From: Aphidius gifuensis
Lineage: Eukaryota > Arthropoda > Insecta > Hymenoptera > Braconidae
DNA length: 64,000 nt
Direction of reading: 5' to 3'
NCBI RefSeq assembly: GCF_014905175.1
Contig: NC_057793.1
Span: 10,540,001 to 10,604,000 of the forward strand
Numbering within the stretch: the first letter of the stretch is position 1; the number at the start of each line of letters is the position of its first letter. The notes below the pieces were generated by a model. It saw nothing but the letters and a program-made list of their open reading frames with translations, searched no databases and was not told where the DNA came from. Positions 25,221-37,140 of the stretch are shown piece after piece. Both the position numbers and the translations under genes were made by a program.

Positions 25221-26255
25221 CATGTCTTGAAACTATATATTTTTTTTGTTTTTTACAAGTTTTTTTTTTACCTGAGTCAACTTTTTTAAAAACAAATAAT
25301 GACTATCATGAAATTCAGGATTTACTGGAGTAACAGCAGCAGCATAAATACATCGTAATGCCTCTTCAGTAAATAAAATCATTAATTGTTTTCTATCATC
25401 AATTTTTCCCTTTCTATTAACAACTTGTAAAAGACATTCAGCAGCAGCACATTGAAATGTTGGATCACCAAGAAGTACACAAAGTATTTGAAGTAATCTT
25501 CCTTTATCAGCCATGATATGATTAATTGATACCCATTCAACATATCCTGTTAATGTTAGTAATACAACTTGAACAACTTTACTGTGTGACAATGCTTCAG
25601 CAACATTACCAATTGAACTTTTTTTTTTAAATTCAGTAAAATGTTGATCCATTAAACGTAAAAAAAATGCAAATATTTCAGCCATATTTGTTGTTAATGC
25701 TTGATAAATATCTTTTCTTCTTTGATTTGATTCAAGTGTTTGTAATAATGCAACATCCTCAACAAGACGTAAAAAAACTAATAAAACAACTTCTGTTTGA
25801 CTTTCACCACGTGTACATGCTTGGCTTAATTCTGATAATAATGTTGGCCATTGTTGTGGCCATTCACGTTTTATCATTTCAACAATAACTCTTGATAATG
25901 CATCTTTAATATGTGTCTCTTCTTGCATCATTGGTTCAGTACCTTCTTGTAATAATTTCATTGAATTTTCTTTGATAAATAATTTTTCTGATTGTGATAT
26001 TTGTGTCCAACGATATTTTATACAATGCTCCATTAGTTGAAGACCAAAATGACGTACAACTGATGATTTATTAGGTGATTTTTGAGCTAAATAAAGACCA
26101 CACTGAGCACAAAGTGGTGATGTTTCCTTGAATCTTTCACATGCATTGTAAACATCAAGACGTTGTTGATGGGGCACATCTGGTGACATCATCACCTGAA
26201 CAACTCGAGCAAGTTCTGCTGATATTTCAGCAACATTTCCTGCCCCAAACTCCAT
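22370..26255 (-). CDS. XPO5: Exportin-5 (1235 aa predicted)
   Basis: A karyopherin-beta that, with RanGTP, carries pre-miRNAs and other hairpin RNAs from nucleus to cytoplasm. Three exons, 26255-25272, 25190-22629 and 22531-22370, all join in phase 0 (328 + 854 + 53 residues plus stop). The N-terminal region has the importin-beta/exportin signature, including the block SRVIVEMIKREWPQQWPTLL at about residues 125-145, close to vertebrate exportin-5 in the same place. The first splice joins FLKKLTQ to VLTGMATQLC, matching the family. The remainder is HEAT-like helical repeats. Length is close to the usual 1200 residues. The start is the ATG at 26255; no better upstream ATG is in frame. Nothing looks damaged. 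Confidence 0.95.
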
Positions 26256-26655
26256 CTTCAAATGTTTTTGTTTATGGAATTATGATTTTTGTACCACTGT
26301 TTACCCTGAAAATATTATTATTCAATTACATATTGCTCTTACTAACAAAAAAAAACTTTAAATTCGTGAAATGCTGGTTATATGTTGATTTATCCCAATT
26401 ATACTATTTGACTATCAAATGAATTTGAATTTCTTTTATTTAAAAGTAACATTTAACAAAAAAATATATATATTTTGGAGCCACAAAACTTGATAATTAT
26501 TTTAGTCACAATATTTTAGCACCAACAATTTATTTTTTTTTGAGGAATAATTATGTGTGGCATTATTTTTCATTTTATACTAAAATAAAATACTCAAAAA
26601 CTATTCATGTGTCTAATTTTATATGAGTCCTCAGAGTTCAATAAGGAAATTTATA
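26256..26655. other. Upstream region of exportin-5
   Basis: AT-rich, presumably promoter and 5' UTR of exportin-5 (minus strand). No gene or defined element could be assigned. Confidence 0.35.
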
Positions 26656-26659
26656 TGTG

Positions 26660-27244
26660 TGAATAAACAGGAAAAAAAATAAACACTCAAAAGAAAGCAC
26701 CTAATGTGGCTGCTCAAAAAGTCAAATTGCACAATAAGCGCTTTCTTTTATGTATTTATTTTTTTTCACTTTAATGCGCATGAACATGCACATGCGCCTG
26801 TCATGCAATCTTGATGAGAGAACAGTGGCGTCGAACAAAAAATTCTTAAAAAATAAGAATTAAAACATGGCTGATCCAGCCCCTCATGTCCTACGCTGTT
26901 GCAAACTGACTTTTTGCCGACTGCGCATTCAATTGCGCATGCATGAAAATAAACAGGAAAAAAAATAAAAGGTGCTTTCTTTTGGGTGTTTATTTTTTTT
27001 CCTATTTATCTTCGCGCATGCGCAGTTAAATGCGCAGTCGTTGAAAAGTCAGATTGCAACAGCGTAGGACATAAGGAGCTGGATCAGCCATGTTTTAATT
27101 CTTATTTTTTAAGAATTATTTGTTTCGACGCCACTGCTCTCTCCTCAATTTTGCATGACATACGCATGTGCATGATCATGCGCATTAAAGTGAAAAAAAA
27201 TAAATACACAAAAGAAAACACCTAAATACACAAAAGAAAGCACC
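26660..27244. mobile_element. Cluster of family-1 MITEs in mixed orientation
   Basis: A solo right end at about 26660-26702, a nearly full reverse copy at about 26737-26969 and a full forward copy at 26970-27223 (flanked by AAA on both sides), followed by one more terminal fragment to 27244. Shared marks are GCTTTCTTTT...GTATTTATTTTTTTTC and the GCGCATGCG core. The reverse and forward copies abut head to head and could fold into a large hairpin. Confidence 0.75.
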
Positions 27245-27359
27245 CTATATTAAAGACCCAAAAAATGCTATTTTTGTTTTACAAAAAATCTGATATGACA
27301 TCTGTGAAATTTGAAAAACTTTGCAACTCACTAGTGTGCTCACCACTCACTAGTTGGCA

Positions 27360-28480
27360 ACCTAAAAACTCTAGATAAAATCTGGATAGCTATTCTCGAC
27401 ATAATTATCCCCTCAGTTATCCTCGGCGACAGGGATAACTATTTTGTGGAAATTCACCTTAATTTATGGCTTTATTTGTATCTTTTTCAATGGTTTCCAT
27501 CAAACGACTATATCGCTTTTGAGCGTTTTCATGTTATCCCCGGTACAGGGGATAATTATGTCGAGAATAGCTATCCAGGAGATAATTATGTCGAGAACAA
27601 GAAGACTAGAGACCAGGAGAGTCAACTCCCTGTAGTGGGGGATAGGCTGGATGGGACCAAAAACGTCGTAAACTTTTACACAGGGGCAGGCTTTATAAAA
27701 ACGCCGTTTCAGCGCTGTTGTCGACCCACGAACCACGCACACATGTATTGAATATAATACATATAATACATATACTTAATAAATTAACAGTCTATTTAAA
27801 TTAATTCCTTAATCACTTGCCACCAATATTTTTATTTATCATAAAAAATATGATATAGACTACAAATTAAATTATTTGGCTAAATCAATTATTTTATCAT
27901 ATATAAATTATTATATATGATAAATCAAAATATTGGTGGCAAATAATTGAAGAATTAATTTAGACTGTTAATTTATTTATTTGGTTCCATCCTTTTCTTA
28001 GAAAATATTTTCCATAATTAATCGATTAAATAGCTATTAGAAAATGTATCTAAGGGAAAGATGTGGCCAAATAAATTTTATATGTTGTCTAGATTAATTT
28101 CTTGGCAACATTTTCTATAATAAATTAAAATATTTGTGGCGAATAGTTGAGCAATTTTTTTAGACTACGAAATAATTTATTTAGCTACATCCTTCTTTTA
28201 GCAAAAATTGTTACATACAATCAATTAATTGTATAAATTTAGATAACAAACTTGTGGCGTATTTTGATATCAAATTGATATACGTAAAATAGAACAAATC
28301 AGCATTAAAATATCAACAACAATTGTGAATACTTGTCTGCGAGACGCCGAAAGCGCCTCTCTGTGGCCAAATGTACAAGCCTTATTTCACGACATATTTT
28401 GTCCCATTCCCAATGTACATATGTAGTTGACTCTCCTGGTTTCTAGTCTTCTTGGTCGAGAATAGCTATCCTGGTTATTT
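27360..28480. mobile_element. Element(s) with GACTAGAGACC inverted ends
   Basis: The block AAGAAGACTAGAGACCAGG followed by GAGTCAACT near 27599-27630 is repeated in reverse complement near 28425-28460, each next to GTCGAGAA...TAGCTATCC. The left end also has three ATAATTATGTCGAGAA-like repeats. Inside, about 27777-27980 is an inverted repeat around a core with ATATTGGTGGCAA. No transposase frame is visible, so it is a non-autonomous composite. Confidence 0.55.
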
Positions 28481-28742
28481 CTAGTAATATGGTCTTGCAT
28501 GCAAGGCGCAAGCTTTGTGGACACTCTCCTTAAAGCCTTGCCCGAAAATCTTGTACAGTGGACCCTTAAAAAGCCCGACACCATATAAATATTTTTTTGA
28601 GGTTATGCCGGTGTCAAAAACACTCAACTCAAAACAATCAAACTAATTTAATATAAACAAGTAAGAAAAAGAAAGCCAACTGATATAGTATAAATATATT
28701 ATTTTTTATTTTTTTTTAAAATCATATATTAAAAAACAAATA

Positions 28743-29894
28743 ATGGAGGAAGCTCTTCATTGTCCACCAACTTCAAAATTATCATTCCAAGAACAAATTT
28801 ATAATGTCCAACTTTCACCTTTTGAATGGTCTCAAAATCTAATATGTATTGCATTTAGTGAAGAAATTGCAGTTGGGACTGTCAAATTTCAAGTAAGCAT
28901 TATTACTAATATTATCATTAACTCATAATTTTATTAAAACTATTATTAATAACCATTTGATAAAATAATAACAAATAGGATGAAGATGAGACACTAGAAG
29001 AAATTGTTTACACTCCAATTAGAACTTTTCATCATGACACACGTGTTCATGCGATTAGCTGGAGTCCAGAAACATCACTTAGTGTCGTGCCAAAAATTTT
29101 AGCTTTCTGTGTTGCTGGTGCTGACTTCAAAATTCGTCTTTACAACAGTGACCTCAACGATACAAATACACTTGAGGTAATATATTAGGCAACAAGGTTG
29201 TCATTTTATTTATTATTCATTGTTGTTTTGTTTTATATTTTTCATTGATATTAATTGATGATTTGTTAAATAGATTCTTGGTGAACATAAAGATTACATC
29301 AACGACATATCCTATGAGTCTGAAGGTGAACTTCTTGCTTCAGTATCAGATGATCACAGCTGCAAGTTGTGGACAATAAAAGATGAAAAAAAATGTCTGT
29401 CAACATTTTCTTTAACTTCACCTGGCATGAGTGTTTGTTGGCACAGTGAGGAATCTGGAAAATTACTTGTTGCTGAAAAAAATGGTTTGATTCATATGTA
29501 CAATATTCGTAGTCATCAGGCGATAATGTCTCTTGACGCTGGAATTGTTCCACTGTCATCTGCTGATTGGTCACCAAATTCATTAAATGTCGCTTGTCTT
29601 GCTGCTGGTGAACTTATATTTTGGGACGTATCAAGACCAAGTAGACCACTTGATTCTCGTACTTTATATGTCGAGGGTGGCACTGTTCTTAAATTTTTAT
29701 CATCAAACGAATATCTCATTGCAACAATTGGACGACCTGATAACATCTTGAAAGTCACTAATTTAAGAACAAAAAAAGTTGTGTTGTCAGCTGATTTGCA
29801 ATTATATGGTGGACTTAGTTGGCATCATAAATTGCCATATGTTTGTGCTGGAAATGATCGAGAAATTCACTTTTGGAGAATAAAATCAAAGTAA
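28743..29894 (+). CDS. Nup37: Nucleoporin Nup37 (322 aa predicted)
   Basis: A WD40 beta-propeller subunit of the Nup107-160 (Y) complex of the nuclear pore. Three exons, 28743-28892, 28979-29176 and 29274-29894, in phase 0. The protein shows TFHHDTRVHAISWSPE, ADFKIRLYNSDL, ASVSDDHSCKLW and SPGMSVCWHSEESGKLLVAE (about residues 145-165), closely paralleling vertebrate Nup37, and ends with a last-blade motif HKLPYVCAGNDREIHFW. Length is close to the family norm. AATAAA at 29959. Two kilobases upstream of SRP54 on the same strand. Confidence 0.95.
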
Positions 29895-29959
29895 ACAAAA
29901 AAAATCAAAAAAACCACATATGTATATTTCATAAATACATATAAAAAAAGAAAAAAAAA

Positions 29960-30640
29960 ATAAAGTGTATTTTTATATCAGTGTTATTTCACAGACACTT
30001 AATTCTTCTTTTACTAATCTTAATTTTCGTTTTAAAATAAATTAATTGGATTCAAATTTGTTTATCATTTTAATTTATATCATTTAATGCATTTGAAGTA
30101 TTCACATGTTTAAAAGATAATATTTGGTTATGACATTGCTTAGATAGATCATGTCTTTGTCAAATGTTTTTTTCACAAACATCTAAATATTTTTTTTGTC
30201 TTACGAATGAATAATTATCTTGACCATGAATATCTGATAATTTTTTTAAAACTTATATTGTTGAAGAAAAGATTTATTTACTAGAAAAAAAAACAGCTGC
30301 CTTAAAATCAGATTTTGTGGAGCAAATAATATCGGCTTATCCCAATCAAAAAAATCTTCTTACCAATAGAAATTTAGAATGTAAAAATAAATAAATAATA
30401 ATTTGCTAATAAAAACACGTCTGTACACTATTTTTTAATTTTATTATATAATTTATTAATCAAATTATTATACCAACTGATGTTACTACAGGCTGATATA
30501 AAATGTTAATAATTTATTTAAATAACCGGAAAAACGTCACAGACGCGCGTGTCGAGTTGGCTCACACACACAAAGTCAAAGTTTTCCAAATGATATACGT
30601 ACACAATAAAATATGTGTGTATGTGGGAATAATTTTTTCT
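29960..30640. other. Intergenic between Nup37 and SRP54, no gene seen
   Basis: AT-rich sequence without credible reading frames. A purine-rich A-run close to 30280-30300 is the only notable texture. Confidence 0.5.
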
Positions 30641-30880
30641 AGCGCGTTCCAATACGTTCTTTCACGTCGGATTTTCTGTCAGATTTCCACTTTCACAATT
30701 TACCTCTTCTTTTTTTTACCCTCTCTTAGCTCGTTATGCTTAAACCTACCAGCGCAGAAACTAAAATTTCATGCATTGAGCAGTTTATATAGTAAAGAGA
30801 GGGTAAAAAACATAGTGGTAAATTGTGGAAGTGGAAATCCAACAAAAGTCCGGCATGACAGAACGCACCTAATTTCCACC
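30640..30880. mobile_element. Imperfect TIR element just upstream of SRP54
   Basis: The left arm near 30660-30730 (CAGATTTCCACTTTCACAAT and TTTACCCTCTCTTA) is complementary to the right arm near 30797-30835 (GAGAGGGTAAAAA and AAATTGTGGAAGTGGAAATC), and the outer ends pair GCGTTCC/GTTCTTTCA-like with GACAGAACGCACCT. It ends about 115 bp before the SRP54 start codon and therefore sits in its promoter or 5' UTR. Confidence 0.65.
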
Positions 30881-30994
30881 AATTTCAATAATTTTCAATT
30901 TCATCAGAGTTGGTTGATTGTGGTTGATGTTATTGTAAAAATAAAAATAATTCGTGTTACTGTTATATCAAGTGGTTAATAAATATCTATCAAA

Positions 30995-33167
30995 ATGGTG
31001 TTAGCGGATTTAGGGCGAAAAATAACAAAGGCCCTGCAGTCCTTGAGAGATGCAACAATCATCGATGAAGAAGTAAATATATTTATCAATTTTTAACCTA
31101 ACATGTGTTTATGTCATAAACAGATGGATATTGTTGGTCATTTAAAAAAAAAAAAAATATTATTGTTTTTGATAAAAATTTAGTCTTATCATTGAAAAAT
31201 TTTAGTACAGTTATTTAGCAGTCATTTTAATTTTTATACAATGAAAAATAAAAAAAAATATTTTTAATACTTTCAATGATGAATGTTTTTTTTATTATAT
31301 TATTATTAAACATGATTGTTATGTTTTTTTTTTAGGTATTGAATTCTATGCTAAAAGAAATTTGCAAAGCACTTTTAGAAGCTGATGTTAATATTCGTCT
31401 TGTCAAGCAACTCAGAGAAAATGTTCGTCAAGTCATTGACTTTAATGAAATGGCTGCAGGTCTCAACAAAAGGAGGATGATCCAAAGTGCAGTTTTCAAA
31501 GAACTTGTCAAGGTACTTGTTACTATCATATGTAAATAAACAAAAAATGTGTATATATAAAAACGAGCATTGATTGATGATTTATTGCAGCTTATTGATC
31601 CTGGTGTAAAAGCCTTCCAGCCAGTTAAGGGAAAGCCAAATGTCATCATGTTTGTTGGTCTTCAGGGATCAGGAAAAACAACAACATGTACAAAATTGGC
31701 ATATCATTATCTCAAAAAAAATTGGAAAGCATGTTTAGTTTGTGCTGATACATTTCGTGCTGGAGCCTATGATCAAATCAAACAGAATGCCACAAAAGCT
31801 AGAATACCATTCTATGGAAGGTAAAAATAAATAAATTTCATACGTAATAATACCTAATTGTTATGTTTTTTTTTCGTACGTAATACTAATTTAAATAATT
31901 ATCTAGCTACACCGAAGTTGATCCAGTTGTAATTGCTCAAGATGGTGTTGATATGTTTAAAAAAGAAGGCTATGAAATAATAATTGTTGATACAAGTGGT
32001 AGACACAAGCAGGAAGAATCATTATTTGAAGAAATGTTGCAAGTATCAAATGCAGTTCAGCCAGATAATATTATATTTGTTATGGATGCAACAATTGGTC
32101 AAGCTTGTGAATCACAAGCAAAAGCTTTTAAAGAACGTGTTAATGTTGGTTCTATCATCATAACAAAATTGGATGGTCATGCTAAGGGTGGTGGTGCTTT
32201 ATCAGCAGTTGCAGCAACACAGAGTCCTTGTATTTTTATTGGTACTGGTGAACATATTGATGATCTTGAGCCATTTAAAACAAAACCATTTATTAGTAAA
32301 CTTTTGGGAATGGGTGATATTGAGGGTCTCATTGATAAAGTCAACGAATTAAATCTTGATGATAATGAAGATTTATTAGAAAAAATTAAACATGGACAAT
32401 TTACTTTGAGAGATATGTACGAACAATTTCAAAATGTCATGAAACTTGGACCCTTTTCACAAGTTTTGGTAATTTAGATATTTCATAATCATTAATTTAT
32501 TTTTTTTTTTTCGTTTTATTTAATTTGTAATTATTTGATTTTAGGGAATGATTCCTGGATTTAGTCAAGACTTTATGACAAAAGGTAGAGAAGAAGATAC
32601 TACAGTTAGATTAAAGCGTTTAATGACAATAATGGATAGTATGAATGATGCTGAATTGGATAATAAAGATGGTGCAAAATTATTTACAAAACAACCAGGA
32701 AGAATTACAAGAATTGCACGTGGTTCTGGTGTTACTGAAAAAGAAGCAAAAGATCTTATTTCACAGTATACTAAATTTGCTGCTGTTGTTAAAAAAATGG
32801 GTGGTATTAAAGGTTTATTCAAAAGTGGTGACATGACGAAAAATGTAAATCCAACACAAATGGCCAGACTAAATCAGCAAATGGCAAAAATGATGGGACC
32901 TGCAGCACTACATCAAATGGGTAATTTATTTGATTGTTATCCTTGCTATTGTGGCTGATTTTTTTTTTAACTATTCAATTGATAGAAATTCGAAAAAATA
33001 ATGCTAAACTTAACTTTTCTTTATGAATGTTTAATTAAGTTTTAAAGTAAATAAATAAATTTTTAATTTCAGGGGGAACAGCAGGATTACAGAATTTCAT
33101 GAGACAAATTCAGCAAGGTGCCGGAGGGTTAAGTAATCTTGGTGGCCTTTTTGGAGGTCAATCTTAA
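30995..33167 (+). CDS. SRP54: Signal recognition particle 54 kDa protein (505 aa predicted)
   Basis: The GTPase subunit that binds signal peptides and SRP RNA and docks ribosomes at the ER. Six exons: 30995-31072, 31336-31512, 31591-31820, 31907-32468, 32545-32920 and 33073-33167. The N domain starts MVLADLGRKITKALQSLRDA. The G domain has the P-loop GLQGSGKTTTCTK, then DTFRAGAYDQ, DTSGRHKQE and TKLDGHAKGGGA. The C-terminal M domain is methionine-rich and includes GMIPGFSQDFM, the RNA-binding RITRIARGSG and a glycine-rich end (GGLSNLGGLFGGQS). Length matches the usual 504 or so. AATAAA at 33511. Fully intact. Confidence 0.97.
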
Positions 33168-33624
33168 ACCACTCGATAAAAATTTCCAGTTATTCATACG
33201 AACTCTTTTGTACGAGAAAAAAAAAAAAAAAAATTTTTATCCATTTTCTAGCATAATTATTGCGTTTTTAATTTTCGATTCTTAAAAGTATATTTAAATT
33301 ATTTATGAAATTAAGCATAGAAATTTTTTTATGAAATTTCTTTATATTGCTACATATTTAAACATTATCAAATCATCTTACAGAATTATAAGAAATTGCA
33401 ATTTACAGATCTTCGAAAAATTCTTTTGTAAATAATTTAATATGTATTAATGAAAAAAAGAAAGAAACTTTAATGGGAGAAATTATGAAAATACATTGTC
33501 TCATGAAGTAAATAAAAATATTGATAATATTATATTAATAAGATGCTGTCTATTTTTAAGTTTCAGAAAAATAAAATAAACACATTTGGGTCGTTTTATA
33601 TATTTTTTCAAAAAATATATTAAT

Positions 33625-34071
33625 TTAACGCCGTCTTGTTTGAAGATATCGCTTAATTAAATCACACTTCGCATTTTCAAGTGATAATTTTTTTTCTTCC
33701 AAATCAAGTAATTTTTCCTGTATTTCAAGTTTTTTTTCTTCTAGCTTCAGTCTCTCTTCATCATCACAATGACAGTGTTTTCTTCGTTTACTTTCAGGTT
33801 CATCATTATCAACAAAATCATCGTCATCATCAGATGATTCTGATGATGATGACGATGAATCAAATATGCTATCTCGATCATCTTCAGTTGGAGAGTCAAA
33901 TAACCAATCCTAAAAGATAATTTTTGTTTGTCATTAGAGTCTATTCATCAGTCTAATTCTCTTTATATGTTGGAAAAGATAAAAATATTTTTTAATTTGT
34001 TTGTATATACCAACCTCAATTATTCCATCAACAATTCTATCTAAAACTTTTTCTGCAATAACAGTATCCAT
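33625..34071 (-). CDS. Small acidic/coiled-coil protein (113 aa predicted)
   Basis: Two exons, 34071-34015 and 33909-33625, joining in phase 0 after the first 19 codons. The product has a hydrophobic/charged N-terminus (MDTVIAEKVLDRIVDGIIE), a Ser/Asp-rich acidic stretch (SSSSSESSDDDDDF), a basic-Cys/His patch (SKRRKHCHCDDEE) that resembles a nuclear localisation sequence, and a helix of EEKKLE-type repeats suited to a coiled coil, ending KRYLQTRRR. It faces SRP54 tail to tail, 457 bp apart. The ORF is conserved-looking (clean splice, acidic/coil design), but I do not recognise the family; a nuclear role is only a guess. Confidence 0.65.
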
Positions 34072-34458
34072 TGCGTTAGTTTATTAGTTATTTATAGTTG
34101 AAGTAAAGAAGAATTTATATTCAAACGCTTTAAAATTGTCTAGTATCGATATAACCAATATTTTAGATATTTTTAATAATGTGCACTTGAGTTGCGAATT
34201 TAATTACAATTTAGTACATATATAGCAAAATATGTATACATATGAATAAAAAAAGCGAAACATCTAATGTCTAGTGTCTAGAAAAAGTCAATCTTTTAAT
34301 CACTTTTAATGCTGCGAAGAGTGAGAGAGAAATACATAAACATCATGCGCAATAAGTAAACTTCGTGAACTTCTAAACTTCTAAAATATGATACAGTCAG
34401 CATTACCAACATTATTAAATTTTCTCTCTAGAAACATAATTCTCGTTCCGTAACAGAA
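34072..34458. other. Upstream of small acidic gene, no gene seen
   Basis: AT-rich; the presumed promoter of the 113-aa gene. It leads into the element cluster at 34459. Confidence 0.4.
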
Positions 34459-34686
34459 AGTGCTTTCTTTTGGGTGTTTATTTTTTTTCCTGTTTATTTT
34501 CACGCATGCGCAGTTGAATGCGCAGTCAGCAAAAAATCACTTTGCAACAGCGTAGGACATGAGGAGCTGGATTAGCCATGTTTATTTTTTAAAAATTATT
34601 TTCGGCGCCACTGTTCTCATCAAGTTTGCATGACAGGCGCATGTGCATGAAAGTGAAAAAAAATAAATACACAAAAGAAAGCACTT
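34459..34686. mobile_element. Family-1 MITE copy
   Basis: Starts AAGTGCTTTCTTTTGGGTG, carries the core GCATGCGCAGTTGAATGCG and ends CAAAAGAAAGCACTT. The outermost bases are mutated relative to the family at both ends in a complementary way. Followed by a further terminal scrap to about 34704. Confidence 0.75.
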
Positions 34687-34703
34687 ATTGAAAGAAAGCA
34701 CCT

Positions 34704-35030
34704 AGGGTCTGTACAGGAATTATCATTTTTCCGAATCTTCAAGATGGCGAAAGTCAGTGCCTATCTAAAGCGGTGTCTCCACGCTATAGAAATCTCATGC
34801 AAGTTCTTGCACGAAAAAATGGAACATGTCCCATTGGCTGCGATAGTCTTGCAAGGCTTTTAAAGGCTTATTTCCACCAAAATTCTAGTAATTATCTAGT
34901 GTCGAAAGATCTTGCTGCAAGATCTTGTAAGCATTTCTATAGCGTGGAGAGTGGAGACACCGCTTAAATCGCTCGTCTGAATCACCAACATCTTGAAAAT
35001 CCGAAAAAATAATTTCTGAACAGACCCCTA
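34704..35030. mobile_element. Nested TIR element with GGGTCTGT ends
   Basis: Left end GGGTCTGTACAGGAATTAT and TTCAAGATGGCG; right end complementary (CATCTTGAAAATCCG and AATTTCTGAACAGACCC). A second inverted repeat inside (GCGGTGTCTCCACGCTATAG near 34770 and its complement near 34940-34965) suggests a second element nested within. Confidence 0.65.
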
Positions 35031-35044
35031 GTGTGCCCGGGATC

Positions 35045-35152
35045 CGTTCAGAAACTCTCATTTTTTTGGATCTTCAAGATAGCTTACGTAAGTTCCTATC
35101 TAAATTGCTGGGCTCAATCAACGCCATCTTGAAGATCCGAAAAAATGAGAAT
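35045..35152. repeat. Short inverted repeat related to the GGGTCTGT element
   Basis: GTTCAGAAACTCTCATTTTT plus GGATCTTCAAGAT near 35047 is complementary to ATCTTGAAGATCCG plus AAAAAATGAGAA near 35127-35152. It abuts the next family-1 MITE. Confidence 0.55.
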
Positions 35153-35403
35153 AGGTGCTTTCTTTTGAGTGTTTATTTTTTTTACTCCAATGCGCATGAT
35201 CATACACATGCACATATTATGCAACATGAGGAGAGAACAGTGGCGTTGAACAAATAATTCTTAAAAAATAAGAATTAAAACATAGCTGATTCAGCCCCTC
35301 ATGTACTACGCTGTTGCCAACTGACTTTTTGCCAACTGCGCATTCAATTGCGCATGCGCGAAAATAAACAGGGAAAAAAATAAATACACAAAAGAAAGCA
35401 CCT
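35153..35403. mobile_element. Family-1 MITE copy, reverse orientation
   Basis: AGGTGCTTTCTTTTGAGTG to CACAAAAGAAAGCACCT with the reverse-strand interior (CAATTGCGCATGCGCG). Full length, about 251 bp. Confidence 0.8.
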
Positions 35404-35523
35404 ATTAAGTGCCAGGTGTGATCTTTCGTCAATTTTTTGTTGGCGCATCATGATCACGCATTTGCGCAGAAGTCATGGAATCAAGTAAAAATTTTAAAAT
35501 GGCTGTTTTCTTTCATAAACTAA

Positions 35524-35869
35524 GGGGTACGTTCCAAAAATCACTCAAAGCCCGGAAGCGACGCAGAAGACGAGAAAATATAAGAATAAAACAAACTAAA
35601 AAGTTACTGGAAATTACTGTAGATTGTAAACAACAAAACAAGCCATATTGCAATATGCCACTTGCTTATGTTACTTATTACAGTTGTGAAAAGTATTTTT
35701 ATAATTATTGATAATAATTAAACAATAATATTTTTTTTGAATTGTACCTATAAAAATTCATGCAATAAAAATCATGTCTACCACAACAAAAAATTAAAAA
35801 TTTTCTATGGTCGCAATCTTGAGCTTCCGGGCTTCCGAATGATTTTTGGAACGTCCCCAGGTTAGGTGC
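35524..35869. mobile_element. TIR element with GGGGTACGTTCC ends
   Basis: The left arm (GGGGTACGTTCCAAAAATCA, then AAGCCCGGAAGC) is complementary to the right arm (GCTTCCGGGCTTCC, then GATTTTTGGAACGTCCCC). A 78-codon ORF overlaps the left part, but it starts outside the element, runs into AT-rich filler and looks accidental. Confidence 0.7.
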
Positions 35870-35873
35870 TTTA

Positions 35874-36219
35874 TTTTGGGTGTTTATTTTTATTCCTATT
35901 CATTTACGCGCATGCGTAGTTGAATGCGCAGTCAGCGCGTTTTAAGAATTATTTGTTCGACGCCACTAGGCGCTTTCTTTTGTGTATTTATTTTTTTTCA
36001 CTTCAATGCGCATGATCATGCACATGCTCATATTATGCAAACTTGAGGAGAGAACAGTGGCGTCGAACAAATAATTCTTAAAAAACAAGAATTAAAATAT
36101 GGCTAATCCAGCCCTTCATGTCCTACGCTGTTGCAATCTGACTTTTAATTGACTGCGTATTTGACTGTGCATGCACGAAAATAAATAGGAAAAAAAAAAA
36201 TACACACAAGAAAGCACCT
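35874..36219. mobile_element. Family-1 MITE half-copy joined to a reverse full copy
   Basis: A left fragment at 35874-35967 (starting AGGTGCTTTATTTTGGGTG and cut at GACGCCACT) is directly followed by a complete reverse copy at 35968-36219. The break point lies in the family interior, so the second element probably inserted into the first. Confidence 0.7.
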
Positions 36220-36223
36220 AATG

Positions 36224-36793
36224 GGTGCATTCTTTTAATAAAAATTTTTTTTCCGTTTTGCAATTTCGCCCTGTAATACCAACTAAAAACTAGAAACAGA
36301 AACAACGACAAAAGTGATAAATTTCTCTATGCAATATTCCAGGCTTCACAGTTTACGATAATGTGTGGTACGAGCTATGTGACAATAACAAACAATCACA
36401 ACAAGTCAATTTTCTATTTATTTAAGTTTGATAGGGCCGGTTTTTTCGTCCAACATTACAGTTAACTAAGGTTTAAACTCTAGTTAACTAACTAAGGATT
36501 TGGTTACCGACTGCGTTTTTTACATGCTTTAGTATTGAAAATATCAATCGATAAGTAGTTAATCCTTAGTTAGTTAAAGTTAGTTAATGCTCAGTTAACT
36601 GTAATGTTGGACGAAAAAACCGGCCCATATAAACATTGAACAGTTATCCATCTAATAATTGGAAGCCAAAAAAAATAATGTCATGTGCCAGTACTGCCAC
36701 TACAAGAAACAGCTTTTTCCTATAAAATTTTAGTCGGTATTACAGGGCGAAATTGCAGAGCCAAAAAAAAATTTTTATTAAAGGAATGCACCC
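36224..36793. mobile_element. TIR element with GGGTGCATTC ends, hosting another
   Basis: Left arm GGGTGCATTCTTTTAATAAA, with TTGCAATTTCGCCCTGTAAT further in; right arm complementary (ATTACAGGGCGAAATTGCA, TTTATTAAAGGAATGCACCC). Inside it, about 36433-36627 is a second palindromic element beginning GGGCCGGTTTTTTCGTCCAA and ending with the inverse. Confidence 0.75.
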
Positions 36794-36898
36794 ACACTTA
36801 CAAAACTTAAAAACTCCTTTTTTCAGCTTTTGCGCAAATGCCCGGTCATGATGCGTGAATAAAAAATTGATGAAAGAACGCTCCTACTAGGTGTTTTC

Positions 36899-37140
36899 TT
36901 TTGGGTGTGTATTTTTTTCACTTTAATGCGCATGATCATGCACATGCGCATGTCATGCAAACTTGATGAGGGAACAGTGGCGTCGAACAAATAATTCTTA
37001 AAAAATGAGAATTAAAACATAACTGATCCAGCTCCTTATGTCCTACGCTGTTGCAATCTGACTTTTCAACGACTGCGCATTTAACTGCGCATGCGCGAAG
37101 ATAAATAGGAAAAAAAATAAACACCCAAAAGAAAGCACCT
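36899..37140. mobile_element. Family-1 MITE copy, reverse orientation
   Basis: AGGTGTTTTCTTTTGGGTG to CCAAAAGAAAGCACCT with the reverse interior (ACTGCGCATGCGCGAAG). It lies just inside the inner edge of arm B. Confidence 0.8.

Noticed and set aside
35475..35711. 78-codon ORF as a small protein gene
   Set aside because: It begins outside and runs into a TIR element, with no homology or splice signals.
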